This document shows, in pieces, positions 34,301 through 45,200 of a stretch of DNA of 64,000 nucleotides. This stretch comes from Dipteris shenzhenensis (taxonomy: Eukaryota; Polypodiophyta; Polypodiopsida; Gleicheniales). The position numbers and the translations under genes are program-made. The stretch lies in NCBI GenBank assembly GCA_047967505.1, contig CM106539.1; one strand, given 5' to 3'. The notes under the pieces are model-generated. The model was not told where the DNA came from and did no database searches. It was given only the letters and a program-made list of their open reading frames with translations. Position 1 is the stretch's first letter; the number at the start of each line of letters is the position of its first letter.

Positions 34301-34664
34301 AGATGCACAGAGGCTTTGGAGGTTACTCAGGTTCATCCCTCGCACACATTGGCTAGTATCTGGACAGACACCGTACATACTTTGATGGCCGTATGGACGG
34401 GTATGCAGGGAGACTCCCGTGCAGCCTCAGCTAGGAGGGCTTCTTTCTTCAGGGAATGGAAGGATTCTCCTTTCTTCTCTGAGACTACTACAGGGTTGAG
34501 GTGGTACTTTCAGCCTCAGCCTTGGTTGTTTTCCACCTCACTCTGAGGGGATTTTTTATTTATCCTTATGATTTCATGATGTATTCCGCTTTGAGCTTGC
34601 TCTCGCGGGTTTTTTCTCTTATTTAATAGAAGTCTTTTTCTTGGAAAAAATAAAAAATAAAAAA
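31330..34664 (+). mobile_element. LINE family A, best-preserved copy
   Basis: A 5'-truncated non-LTR element beginning shortly before the RT and ending in TTTAATAGAAGTCTTTTTC plus an A-rich tail (34640-34664). The 3' end lies inside the gag of the minus-strand copia fragment and the 5' end abuts the RT piece of LINE C. It therefore inserted into that complex, probably with loss of target sequence. Three other fragments of the family lie at 1-4252. Confidence 0.88.
31332..34546 (+). pseudogene. LINE family A ORF2 (RT, C-terminal zinc domain)
   Basis: RT blocks: FRTALSALHKGKCPGSDGLT near 31600-31660, SQWRPITLLGTCYKILAKA near 31810-31870, GFVHGRSI near 31918, LLLDFEKAYDRVD near 32010-32050, VRQGCPLAPFLFLF near 32190-32230. 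The expected FADD catalytic block reads ELAHDTTVYLE (near 32325-32355), with an active-site Asp lost. The C-terminal zinc-type motif is CPRCLSASETIQHCLWDC near 33955-34010. There is one frameshift near 31880. After that the frame persists for over 2.6 kb with only stops (TGA 32048, TGA 32618, TAG 33566, TAA 33857, TAG 34127). Confidence 0.88.
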
Positions 34665-35012
34665 TTGTTGCTTCAGTAATACGTTTGAGTTTCGAAGCCT
34701 CGATCCTCCAAACAAAGTCTCTACTGCAGTCCAGTTCTCGCATGCCGTCTTGGAGAGATCAAGATGGTGGCTATACCTTCCACCAAGTGCTCGCCCGAGA
34801 ATTCCTAGAGCCTTCTCATTCCTTTCTTCCCATCGATCCACCAATTCGGGGGAGTCATGTGCCTTTTTCCCGGTCAGTTTCTTCTCAGTGCCTAAGACTA
34901 TCGACCAAAAGCCCTTCTCCATCAAATACAATCGAAGCGTGAGCTGCCAAATCGGGAAGTTAGTGCCATTGTAAGTAACCAGCTTCACCGCATGTTCAGA
35001 TTTATTCTCCAT
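34665..35012 (-). pseudogene. Copia gag N-terminus (truncated)
   Basis: ATG at 35012, 8 bases after the primer-binding site, begins MENKSEHAVKL, then YNGTNFPIWQLTLRLYLMEK, the characteristic copia gag opening (G-x-N-F/Y-x-x-W), and ACENWTAVETLFGGS-RL. It is cut at 34665 by the tail of the family A LINE. Confidence 0.8.
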
Positions 35013-35020
35013 CTTCTCTC

Positions 35021-35032
35021 GCTCTGATACCA
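35021..35032 (-). promoter_or_regulatory. Copia primer-binding site
   Basis: The minus strand reads TGGTATCAGAGC, exact initiator Met-tRNA complement, one base from the LTR. Confidence 0.88.
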
Positions 35033-35033
35033 C

Positions 35034-35510
35034 TGATGGATCTCAGCTCGTATAAAACTTATTGCATGCAGTAAGAAAAAGGGAGATCACTATCTATTCC
35101 AAGAGCTGAGCAACTAGTGCATGAAATAATAGTGAAAGATATGAAAAAAACAGTCTCGTTTATTCATAGGCGACAGCTTTATTCATCTCCTCAGCTCAAC
35201 CGAGCTTGTTGGAGTTATAGCTCACACACACTTAGCTACAACAACTCATTGACAGAGGCACCGAGCCATGAACTATATGGGAGACTATCGCCACGCTCAT
35301 CACGATCGGCTTCCAAGGCATAATCAAGTGCACCAACTCCAGAGACAACTGCGCCACCAGCAACCCGTGATCACAGGAGAGACTACGGCCCTTAATCTCT
35401 CTCTCAAGGTACTCCATGCAGCCAGCCATGCAAGTGACAAGTGGCTGATCCAGTCCCTCCTTTCAACCATGCTCTAATATTGACCAACCTAGAGTTTGCT
35501 TACACCAACA
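35034..35510 (-). repeat. Copia 5' LTR (477 bp)
   Basis: On the minus strand it begins TGTTGGTGTAAGC and ends GATCCATCA. Its start falls exactly where the endonuclease reading frame of LINE C breaks off (35511), so the copia element inserted into that LINE. No partner LTR remains. Confidence 0.78.
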
Positions 35511-35752
35511 GTATGAAGTCAATATAAGCGAGAAGTATGTACAGACGGCCAGAGTAAGTAGGTGAGTGATCACGGTCAAAGTGTATATCATGATAGGTGG
35601 AGTAAGAGCTCAGTGGGGTGGAAGGTGCTGTGCTACGGGGAGTGGAAATGCTAAAGAAAAGATAGGCACGATCAGTCCCTAGAGGGAGAGGTGCTACGGT
35701 AAAATCAGTGATGCGGGATGTGAAGACAAGGGATCCCATGATGGAATCATCA
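35511..35752 (-). pseudogene. LINE C endonuclease C-terminal part
   Basis: ITDFTVAPLPLGTDRAYLFF, then TYHDIHFDRDHSPTYSGRL, matches LINE D near 61335-61510 in the same order. It begins at GSLVFTSR, the point reached by the inverted neighbour segment, and ends at the copia LTR. Confidence 0.75.
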
Positions 35753-37140
35753 ACGCTATTCGCGCCATTTCGAACTAGACTAGTCTCATTCAGGATATCT
35801 CGAAGCTCTGGCTGGAGGTCACAACCATACGCACAGTCCTAGGGAGTACCCCAGTTATCGAGGCACAGATTGTGAGTATGTAGTCTATTATTGAGGAGAC
35901 ATCTAGATGGGTTGACGTGGCCAAACGGGAATCCGCAAGGGTAACCATTTCGGCTACCTCATGGAGCAGCAGCAGAGAGCCAGCAAGGCTCTCAACATCA
36001 AAGTACCTGGGATCCCACACAGTGAGGCTACACCGATGGCAAATGCGACTGCTTTCGTGGCCGCTACTCTCGGTGTGGCTGAGCACAGGATTGAGAGGAC
36101 ATGGCGGGTGGGGAGAGACCCCAACCGAGAGCAACCCCTAATCATACGGTTCCATGACACTCAGGCACGACTTTCAGCTTTTGTGATGTAGGTCAGTCCT
36201 TCGAGACCAACCAACGATCTCCATGGATGAGGACCTCACCCGTTTACAAGTTGAGGAGAGACGCTCTTTGTTGCAGCAGTGGGATAAGGGCCTCGGATAA
36301 GAGCCGGAAGGAGGGAAAGTGGGCAGTGGTACGAGAGGGACGACTTCTTGCAGGCCCTCGTAGGGCACCAGCCCCCTCCCTACATAGGGAAGCGGGGTCT
36401 ATAAGACTTAGATATCTGAGACCCTATCTTGCACCGTTTGGAACTGTAATGGTACCTTATGGTCAAAACCAAGGAACTTCTCAGAATCCTATACAGGTCA
36501 CAACATAGTCTTTTGCACAGAGACACATAAGAGTCCAGAGCGCCCACTACCAGTAGTCATCGGCGGATATACATGGGAGTCTACCTACAGAGATGAGACA
36601 AGGGATACAGGGGGAGTTCAAGGGTCAGGTGGAGTCGCAATCCTTTACAGATCCACACTTTTGGGGACCATTTCAGTAGAGCAGAGAGATGCACATTCCA
36701 GGTTTGTTTGGATCCGGATTCGGCACATGGGCAGCCGAGATCTGTTTGTTGCAGTTTGCTACTTCCTCATTGAGACCTCCCACTTTGCTAGAGATACTCG
36801 AGGTGAGAATGGGACATCTCCATTTGCTGATCTTTATAAGTCCATTGTTGACTTTTCTAGCCGTGGAGAAGTCCTCCTGGTTGGGCACTTCAACGCGAGG
36901 ACAGGCGCGTGTCAGGTACCATTCCTCGACTTCAGGGATGATTCTACTCTACTGCTAGACATTGACCTTGATGATGTAGGTATGCTACGGGTTCTGACTG
37001 ACAGACGAGGTCCGTTTACATCTTATGGGCAGGCCCTATTAGACCTCGGCAAGATGAATGATCTCCTTATTTATAATGGTCTTGACAGATGGCCCACCTC
37101 AGGTGGTTTCACGTGCTTTCCACATGGGGGAGGCTTGTAT
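35753..37140 (+). pseudogene. Inverted LINE C segment: ORF1 C-terminal part and endonuclease N-terminal part
   Basis: ORF1 RRM-like part: QQQRASKALNIKVPGI near 35960-36010, TWRVGRDPNREQPLIIRFHD near 36095-36155, RKEGKWAVVREGRLLAG near 36305-36355. Endonuclease: RFVWIRIRHMGSRDLFVAVC near 36700-36760, LVGHFNARTG near 36878-36905 (His replaces Asp of the GDFNAR motif), LIYNGLDRWPTSGGFTCFPH near 37065-37125. The endonuclease ends where 35752 begins in sense, which suggests an inversion within one element. Confidence 0.75.
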
Positions 37141-38635
37141 GATGCGGCTCTGCTCCTGGTTGAAGCGGACCAGCTCCTGTGCGAAGCATGTCAGATCCAT
37201 CTCGTGCTCACGGATACTGTGTACCTCCAAGAGCAAGGTCTCCCAGGCCTTTGGTGTGTCAGCCCACCTGTGTCCGAGGTGAGACTTGAATGGCTGTGAC
37301 ATGAAAGTATGGGGATGAGTCTGAAAGCGATGACTGGGTTAGCTGGGTGAGGTACGGGGATGACAGTGGAATGGATGAGGCAATCCCAATGGGATGTGGG
37401 AGCATGGGCTGACTGAGAGGGAGAGGGGAGAGAAAGGTTGAGGCGTAATGCGGAGCAGTATACGACACCTCCGAAGTAGGTGTCATAAACGGTGAGAGAG
37501 CTGTAACACGAGAGGAACAGAAGGAAGCAACTGACGTCATGGGTATGAGTATGTCACTGATAGTGGTTGTAGCTGTAGCTGGGGATGTAGAGGCTGTAGA
37601 GCTGAAACTAGTGCTGAAGTGGAAGCTGAAGTCGAAAGTGAGGATGTAGAGGGAGCTGAGACTAGAACTGAGACCGAAGCGGGGGCTGAAGTCTAAGCAA
37701 AGATAGAGGGAACTGAGGCTAGAACTGAGACTGAAGCGGGGGCTGAAGTCGAAGTAGAGATAGAGGCTGAAGCTGAGACTGAGGTAGAACCCGCCTTTGC
37801 TTTGCTGTCACCCCCGAGTCCACTTCGGTTGTAGCACCTGTTCACATCCTCAAGTTTCAGTTGTGTCTATTGCTGCTTCTTTTTTGGTCATCTTTCTTGG
37901 CTCTGTCCGTCTCTTTCTCGGCTTTTCCCATTGCTTTGGACTGATTTGTGTCCCATTGGTGCAGATTTTAGTGCACGATCGGAAGCAATCTTCCTTCCCA
38001 TGGCAGGAGGCACACCCGGGGCGAGGAAAGTAGGTTAGTCGGAGGCAGGTAAGAAGGGCTGCGGGTGGAAGAGAGCAGCGAGAGGGAGGAGTTGTAGAGG
38101 AGGAGCTGCAAGGTGGAGGGCAGCCAGAGGTGGAGAGCCAGCCGAAGGTAGAGGGGGAACAGAGTAGGCATAGGAGGGAGCTGCCACGAGGGGGGGCTGA
38201 GGCAGCACGGGAGGGAGTGCCTGAGGCGGCGCAAGAGGCAGGCGGGAGCGGGTTGGAGCGGGCGAAGTGACCTAGGCAGGGCCGAGAGGCCAAGGCGGGA
38301 GGCTGAGGCGGGAAGGCCTCGACGGGGGGCGGAAAGCCTAGGCGGAGGCTGAGGCGGGGGACTGAAAGCCTAGGCGGAGGCAAGAAGCCTAGGCAGAGGA
38401 GGGCGGGACAGGCAGCAGGAGATGTAGCAGTGGCGCGGCAGGAGTAGCAGTGGAAGCAGCAACAGTAGCGGGTGGAGCTACAACGGCGGGAGCAGCAGCA
38501 GTGGGTGGGCGGGCAGGGCTGCAGGAGCTGCAGCGCGGGAGTAGCGGCGTGGGAGGGAGGAGTAGCGAGGGAGGAGCAACGCAGAAGGGAAGGAGAGAGC
38601 GGAGGAGATGGTGAAGGAGCAGAGAGGAGGCGAAG
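37141..38635 (-). pseudogene. LINE C 5' UTR and ORF1 N-terminal part
   Basis: On the minus strand, 38635 to about 37800 is GC-rich with AGGCGG/CTGAGGCG-type repeats and is probably the 5' UTR. The region 37790-37260 is Ser/Pro/Thr-rich with PLPLSQPMLPHPIGIASS, resembling the Pro/Ser-rich start of ORF1 in LINE D (PLPLSQPPFITSSG). A Gln/Glu-rich coiled segment follows to 37141, where orientation flips. Confidence 0.55.
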
Positions 38636-38933
38636 GAGAGAGAGAGAGAGAGAAAGAAAGAAAGAAAGAAAGTGTATTATTGTCCACTAGAGGCCAAAAT
38701 GGGCCCATGGGACATCAAGAACTCTGCATACAAGATAGCACAAAATCAACGTGCCCCAAAGAAGAGGCATCGTCGAATATCATCTAAGTGCTACGCAATA
38801 TAATGCAAGTGAAAGTACATAATGTCAAATCTGAGCCTAAATACAGAGTAAACTAGATGCACGGAAACCGCCCCCGGATGCAAAATGGGGGGGATGAGCA
38901 CACTATGCCAATGCAAAGATACAAGTCCAGGTG
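38636..38933 (-). other. LINE B 3' UTR, stem and microsatellite tail
   Basis: After the ORF2 stop at 38934 comes a 260-bp 3' UTR, a stem GGGCC/GGCCT (38691-38706), then (TTTC)5 at about 38652-38671 followed by (TC)9 at 38636-38653. The next LINE (C) begins immediately after in the same orientation. Confidence 0.8.
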
Positions 38934-41900
38934 TCACGGAGTCTGAGAACCAAAATAATACTGGAAATCCTGTCCATCGACTCTGCCTCCTGCTATGAGA
39001 GTACAAATCTGGGCAAAGGTGAGGTGAGCGGCTGGTGGGGCGAGATCTCCATGAGTAAGTCTCCTCCGAAATGCTGCCATCATCCTGGATCGTCTGGAGA
39101 TGAAGCGGCGAGTACGTCCCCTATGTAACAAGATCCTGCGGCGTCTACAAACCATCTCATATGTACATCCACATGGTGGAGGCATGTGTCCTGTGTGGGC
39201 TCTGCCGTCCTCGTGCTCCTCCTGGTCTCTGTCCTCTGGTATGGCGTGTGCCTGAGCTCTATGAGGCTGGGCTCTATCACGCTCCGGTCTGTGCTCTCTG
39301 AGGTAGTCTCGCCGAAGCATAGTGGCCTCCCTGACATAAAGGGCTAGGCAATGCTGATCCTCGTAGTCCATCACTCGTGAGAGAGGTCCAAAGCCATCCG
39401 TGAAGAGACAGTGGAATCTACCTCTGATCTCATAATATAGCGGGCATCTGCAAATGAAGTGCTCCTCTGACTCCACCTCTCCCATGGTGCAACAAGGGCA
39501 GATCCTGGTCTCTCGGCCTGGTCGCCGTCCATCCTCCATGCGTCGCATCCTACCAGCCTCTATCTCGAGCTGATGCGAAGAGACTCTAAGCTGGCCGAGG
39601 GCAATCCTCAGTGAGTGGGACATGTGGGTACCTGTATAGCCTGGTGGGATGACAAATCCATCCTCTGAGATCCGAAGGAAGTGGTCACGATATGTGGCCA
39701 TCTTCACCGGAAGCTGCGTGGGATAAATCCAAGTGCGATACGTATGAAGCTGCAGCAAGTCTGCTCTCGTGACCTGGCTAAGCTCGTGGCGAGTCAACTC
39801 GAGATGAGGGGCATCTATGCTGTATCGGAACGGAGGCAGTCTATCCATGTCTAGTCCAAGGGATGTGAGCCACCTAGTGAGTCTGAAGTACCAGCAGTAT
39901 CGGGTCCCTGATCGTGCCAACTCCATAGAAGATGCAAGTGCTAACCATGGCAACCGAGCTCTGCCTGCTGCTGAGTCTCCAAACTCCCTGACCCTGTGCA
40001 GATACATGACCGATTGAAACGCTGCATCCAATGCAAGGGGAGTAGCTCCAAACTCTGCTAGTATGATCTCGTGCGGAACTGTAGCCTTGGCCCTAATGAG
40101 CCGAGAGAACACGATGATCTGTAACCTCTCTACTCGTCTCCAATCTGCAGCGCCGAGGTCTCCTGCCCAGAAAGGAGCTGCATACATCGCAGCTGGTCTC
40201 ACCAATGTATCAAAAAGCAAGGATTTCGTATCGGGATGCTGAAAGTGGGACTGAAAACACTGACGCTCAAGATGAGCCAACGAAGCATACCCTTTACTAA
40301 TCCTATCTCGTGCTGCATATGTCATGGTGAAGACCGGTCCCCTGAAAACTGCCCCCAAATAAGTGTACTCTCTAACAAGCTCAATGGGCTGTCCGTCATA
40401 AGTGAAGTAAAACTCATCCGTGCTGTAAATACGATCAGAGGTGTTGAAAACCATAACCTTGGTCTTGCCAAGGTTTACGGTCAACCCCCTGTCCTGGCAA
40501 AACCTGTGGAGTGCCTCAATATGTGCCTGGAGGCCCTGAGCAGTAGAGGAAATGAGAACCACATCGTCCGCATACAGGAGGATAGGAATGGAGGATCCTG
40601 AGAGAGTAGAGCCCACACCACCTGTCATCTGTACAAACATCTCTAGCTCATCAATATATAATCCAAAGAGAGTGGGAGAGAGCGGGCAGCCTTGCTTCAC
40701 CCCAATCGTGCTGCATACCTCCTCTGAGAGCCCCTCACGTGTCCGAGCCCGACCAGTGACCCTCTCATACAAAGCCATGATAGCCCACTGTATCTCTCCA
40801 CTAAAGCCCATCTGGCGAATCCTCTGAAACAATCTGAATCGCGGAACTGTGTCAAATGCCTTCCTGAAGTCCACGAAGCAACAATAAAGCCGTTGCCTTC
40901 GTGACTTCGCCTCCTCCACCAGTGCCCTAAGTGTGAGGATGTGGTCAAGTGTCGAATGATCCCTACGAAATCCAGCCTGCCCTCTGGCTCTGAGTCCTGT
41001 CGTCTCGGCATGGTCATTTATACGGCTTTCCAAAACTGATGCAAAGATCTTGGCCATAACGTGGCCGATCATGATGGTCCTGTAATTCGACGGCTCCATA
41101 GGGTCCCCCGACTTGTGGATAGGTACTATGGTATTGCCTAACCAGGACTGTGGTAGGCCTGTACAAACAGACTCATTGAAGAGACGGGAAAGAACAAAAT
41201 CTAAGGCATCAATCCCATGGATTACATACTCCGCTTGCAATCCATCATGATCCTTAGCTCTCCCGTTCTTCAATCGGTGGACTGCTGCACGGACACTCTC
41301 TGGTGTGAAAAGAATAGATGAAGCTGGCCTAGGGGAATGGGATAAATCGATGGCTGGCTGATCTGGAACATCGTATAGAGCTGAAGTATATGCAGACCAG
41401 ACACGTGGATCTGTAAGGGGGCTCTGAGACTTCGAGCGGAGGAATTTTCTCTAGAATTCCTTGGAGTCACAGCTGAAAAGCAAGCTTCTCAGCTCCTCCT
41501 CATTCTGGGCTAGAAATTGGCGTTTCTTGCGCCTAACCAACCACTTGTAGTCTCTCTTGGTTTCGGTAAGGAGGGGAGACTTCTCCTTGGTCTCAAGGTG
41601 AAGTTTCCTGCGGAGTTCCTTACACTCCTCGTCATACCAACCGTTGCAAGGAACAAGACCAACCGGTGGGGGACTAGACGAATGACACGTGGCAGGGAAG
41701 GACATGTGGGCAGCAGAAACGAGTGAAGAATGTACAAGTTCCCACCGGTCCTGCGTGGATGGTAGAGCATCTAATAGATGAGGACGGAGTAGGCGGCTGA
41801 GGTTCTGGCTATATACATCATCGAACTGGTGGTCGAAATGAACCTCATAATAGGATGTGCGATCGTGATGACGAGGGGGGGGTGGGTCATGGGAGACATG

Positions 41901-42752
41901 AGTCAAAGTAAAGTGGATGAGTGCATGGTCGGCAGAGGGCATGAAGGGGCTAACAGTAAGGCTATGGATGGAAGGGACTAGAGTCGGGGGACCTATGATG
42001 TAGTCGATCACGCTAGTGCCACGCCCAGAAGCAGAAGAGAATGTAGGCATGGAAGACTGTGGCCACCTAGACAAGCCGTTATAAATGACCATACTGTGCG
42101 AGGTGAGGAGCTCCAGTAACTGACGTCCCTGATCTGTGGGCTGTACTGTGCAGTCTGATGAAGTCCGACAGAGGCTATCATTGTGAGATGCCGGAAGTAT
42201 GACCGGATCCTCCATGAAGTCATAAGTGAGGGCCTGTCTGTTTGAGGTCCTCGCGTTGAAGTCCCCTAAGAGGATGACTTCTCCGCGATGTGAAAAATCT
42301 GCAATGTCCGCTGAGAGATCCTCAAATATGGACTGGCCTGGTCCAGTGGAAGAATAAAACGACTGCGCCGGGGGGAAGTAGCAAACTGCAATAAAGAGAT
42401 CTCGCTGAGAGACTCTGCGGTGGATGCGTACCCACAAGAATCGGGCATGTGAATCCGCTCTCTCCACTGTGATGATCCGATCGAGATGCTCTCTGTACAA
42501 AATGGCCACTCCTCCAGATCCTCTCACTCCAAATGTTCGAGTGTGCTGTCTGAAGGCAGATCTCCATGTATATCCTGTCACTCGTGGCAAAGGTCTCTCT
42601 GGACTCTCGTGTGTCTCTGTGAAAAAGATGATATCTCTCCCAAAGAAAGCCCCCCGTAGATTGCCTGGCTGTGCTGTAAAAGAACCATTGCAGTTCCATA
42701 CAGCGATGCGTAGACTATCTGACAGGTGGTGTGTCCCATGAGCCCTGTCCCG
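38934..42752 (-). pseudogene. LINE B ORF2: APE-type endonuclease and reverse transcriptase
   Basis: The open frame begins after a TGA at 42753. The endonuclease starts at IAVWNCNGSF (near 42690), then TETHESPERPL, RGSGGVAILYRE, LLGDFNARTS and the C-terminal SADHALIHFTL block. A single TAG at 41451-41453 (KEF-stop-RKF) interrupts it. RT: SNYRTIMIGHVMAKIFASVL, FVDFRKAFDTVPRFRLF, GVKQGCPLSPTLFGLYIDEL, LLYADDVVLISS (catalytic Asp pair near 40570) and NLGKTKVMVFN. A Cys/His motif ICPCCTMGEVESEEHFICRC lies near 39430-39500. It ends at FGSQTP. No ATG precedes the endonuclease in this frame, and it overlaps ORF1 by 175 bp, so coupled or frameshift translation is likely. Confidence 0.9.
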
Positions 42753-44116
42753 TCAGGCGGTCGGAGCAGGAGGTGGAGGTGGGGCATATCTGCTGGTCTG
42801 TCATCCCTAGGCACTGTGGGAGCACGCCTCAAGGTGCCTGTGATGAGTCTGCCATCCCTGATCACTGCCCACTTGCCCTGAGCTCGGGCTGTGTCTCTCT
42901 GAGGCATGAGCGCCTTGCGCTCCTCAACCTGTATCTGAGTCAGATCCTCGTCCATGGAAATCTGTGGGTGGTCTCTGAGTGTCCCTCTCCTCCTGAGGGC
43001 AGCTAGACGTGCCTGGGCATCTCTGAATCTGATAATGAGGGGCTGCTCTCTAGTACGATCTCTCCCGACTCTATATGCTCCTACTATGCCATGATCCTGT
43101 ACTCCCAATGTCTGAGAGACAAAGGTCATAGCCTGTGTCATCGTGGACTCTGTCTCCGAGGGCAAGATACCACGAATGCGAATGTTGAGGGCCTTTGTGG
43201 CCCTCTGCTGTGACTCGGCCAATGTAGCTGATACAGTCGATCTCTGAGGCTGTGATGGCTGACGGCGGACGACATCCACCCACTCTGTGGCTCTCTGGAC
43301 CTCTGTCTGAAGGGAGGTCAAACGCTCCTCAACCGCTGCTACTGCTGTAGTGGGAGATGTGTCTATGTGCTAAACGCGAGTCTCGATCTGTTGCACTCGC
43401 TCTGTGTGTCCATGAATCTCTCCAGCAAGAGTCCTATGAGTCGCCTGTAAGACCTGAAGATCTGTTCTAATAGACAAGATCTCCCGGTCCTGCTGTGTCA
43501 CTCGATCAGTAAGAGATGCAACCTGAGCTGTAAGGAGAGCAATGGTCTCGTCCTTCCTGTGAAGCATCTGAAGGGCATCTCGGAGGTGGGTCTGAAAGTG
43601 CTGAAGCTCTGGTAGGATGTGTTGGCAAGGACAAATAGTGCAAGGCATGGAAGGAGAAAGAGAGGGAGAAAGGGGGGAAAGGGGGGAAACCGGTAAGGTG
43701 GGTAGCGGGGATGAGGGAGAAGGCTGGAGAGGGGGAGAGAAAGCGGGTACCGAGGATGTAGAGGAGGGGAAGGCTAAAGTTGGAGAAGGGGTAGGAGAAG
43801 AAGGGACCTGAGAGGGGAGGGGTGAAAAAAACTGCGGGTACAAGGTGGCTATGGGTGGAAGATGAGATAATGGGGCTGAAACCGGTGTACCTGTGACTGG
43901 GAGTGCGGCAAGTGCGGGCACTGCGCTGGGCGGAAGATGAGATAGTGGAGCTGAAACTGGTGTACCTGCGACTGGGAGTGCGGCAAGTGCGGGTACTGCT
44001 CTGTCCTTTGAAGAGGATGCAAGTCCTCTTCTACTATAGTGCAGCATGTCGGTCGTGGAGGCCATTGATGTTGCTGTTGTTGCTCCTTCTGTAATATGCT
44101 CGACGATGTCGGCCAT
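42578..44116 (-). pseudogene. LINE B ORF1: coiled-coil and RRM-like RNA-binding protein
   Basis: ATG at 44116 (MADIVEHITEGATTATSMAS). A Pro/Ser-rich N-terminal third containing a duplicated PVAGTPVSAPLSHLPPSAV-type segment is followed by a long coiled coil (ETIALLTAQVASLTDRVTQQ onward). A single TAG at 43370-43372 lies inside the coil, and the same frame continues to an RRM-like domain: RATKALNIRIRGILPSE, AYRVGRDRTREQPLIIRFRD, GKWAVIRDGRLITGT. The layout is that of L1-type ORF1 proteins (trimerising coil, RRM, C-terminal domain), which bind LINE RNA. The TAG is consistent with CAG to TAG. Confidence 0.85.
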
Positions 44117-44169
44117 GTTTAATTACGGGAAACGGGAAACCGGCGGCATTGAAAAGCAGGAGATGGCGA

Positions 44170-45200
44170 GCGCTGCCAATGCGCGATGAGCGGGTGAGCG
44201 GGGTGGGGGACCTGAGCGGCTGAGCTGCGAGGGGGAGGGTCTGAGCGGGGTGAGCCGCTGCGAGGGGGAGGAGCTGTGAGGGGGGGGGGGAGGAGCTGCG
44301 AGGGGGGGGCGAGGAGCTGCGAGGGGGGGGAGCTGCGAGGGGGGGGAGGGGTGAGCTGCGAGGGGCTGCGAGGGGGAGAGGGGGCTGCGAGGGGGAGAGG
44401 GGGCTGCGAGGGGGGGGAGGGGTGAGCTGCGAGGGGCTGCGAGGGGGAGAGGGGGAGGGGTGAGCTGCGAGGGGCTGCGAGGGGGGGTGAGGGGCTGCGA
44501 GGGGGAGAGGGGGGAGCTGCGAGGGGGGGGTGAGGGGAGCTGCGAGGGGGGGGTGAGGGGCTGCGAGGGGGAGAGGGGAGCTGCGAGGGGGAGGTGAGGG
44601 GAGCTGCGAGGGGGGGGTGAGGGGCTGCGAGGGGGAGAGGGGAGCTGCGAGGGGGGGGTGAGGTGAGCTGCGAGGGGGAGAGGGGCTGCGAGGGGGAGGG
44701 GTGAGCTGTGAGGGGCTGCGGGGGGAGAGGGGAGCTGCGAGGGGGGGGTGAGGGGCTGCGAGGGGGGGTGAGGGGCTGCGAGGGGGGGGTGAGGGGAGCT
44801 GCGAGGGGGGGTGAGGGGCTGCGAGGGGGAGAGGGGAGCTGCGAGGGGGAGGTGAGGGGAGCTGCGAGGGGGGGGTGAGGGGCTGCGAGGGGGAGAGGGG
44901 AGCTGCGAGGGGGGGGTGAGGTGAGCTGCGAGGGGGAGAGGGGCTGCGAGGGGGAGGGGTGAGCTGCGAGGGGCTGCGGGGGGGAGAGGGGAGCTGCGAG
45001 GGGGGGGTGAGGGGCTGCGAGGGGGAGAGGGGAGCTGCGAGGGGGGGTGAGGGGCTGCGAGGGGGAGAGGGGGGAGCTGCGAGGGGGGGGTGAGGGGAGC
45101 TGCGAGGGGGGGGTGAGGGGCTGCGAGGGGGAGAGGGGAGCTGCGAGGGGGGGTGAGGGGCTGCGAGGGGGAGAGGGGGGAGCTGCGAGGGGGGGGTGAG

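Larger units (their letters stand above)
30763..38635 (-). mobile_element. LINE C: dismembered LINE with nested insertions and an inverted segment
   Basis: The minus-strand parts are 5' UTR and ORF1 start (37141-38635), endonuclease C-terminal part (35511-35752), RT C-terminal piece and 3' UTR (30763-31328). ORF1 C-terminal part plus endonuclease N-terminal part lie between them in the opposite orientation (35753-37140). A copia element (34665-35510) and a family A LINE (31330-34664) sit inside it. The tail is (TTTC)4 (30764-30779), with a stem AGACC/GGTCT at 30799-30812. Its 5' end touches the (TC)9 that follows the tail of LINE B. Whether all parts stem from one copy is inferred from colinearity with LINE D. 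Confidence 0.6.

Noticed and set aside
37850-38708. Pro/Ser/Arg-rich open frames on the minus strand
   Set aside because: GC-rich repetitive 5' UTR of a LINE; no domain and no splice evidence.
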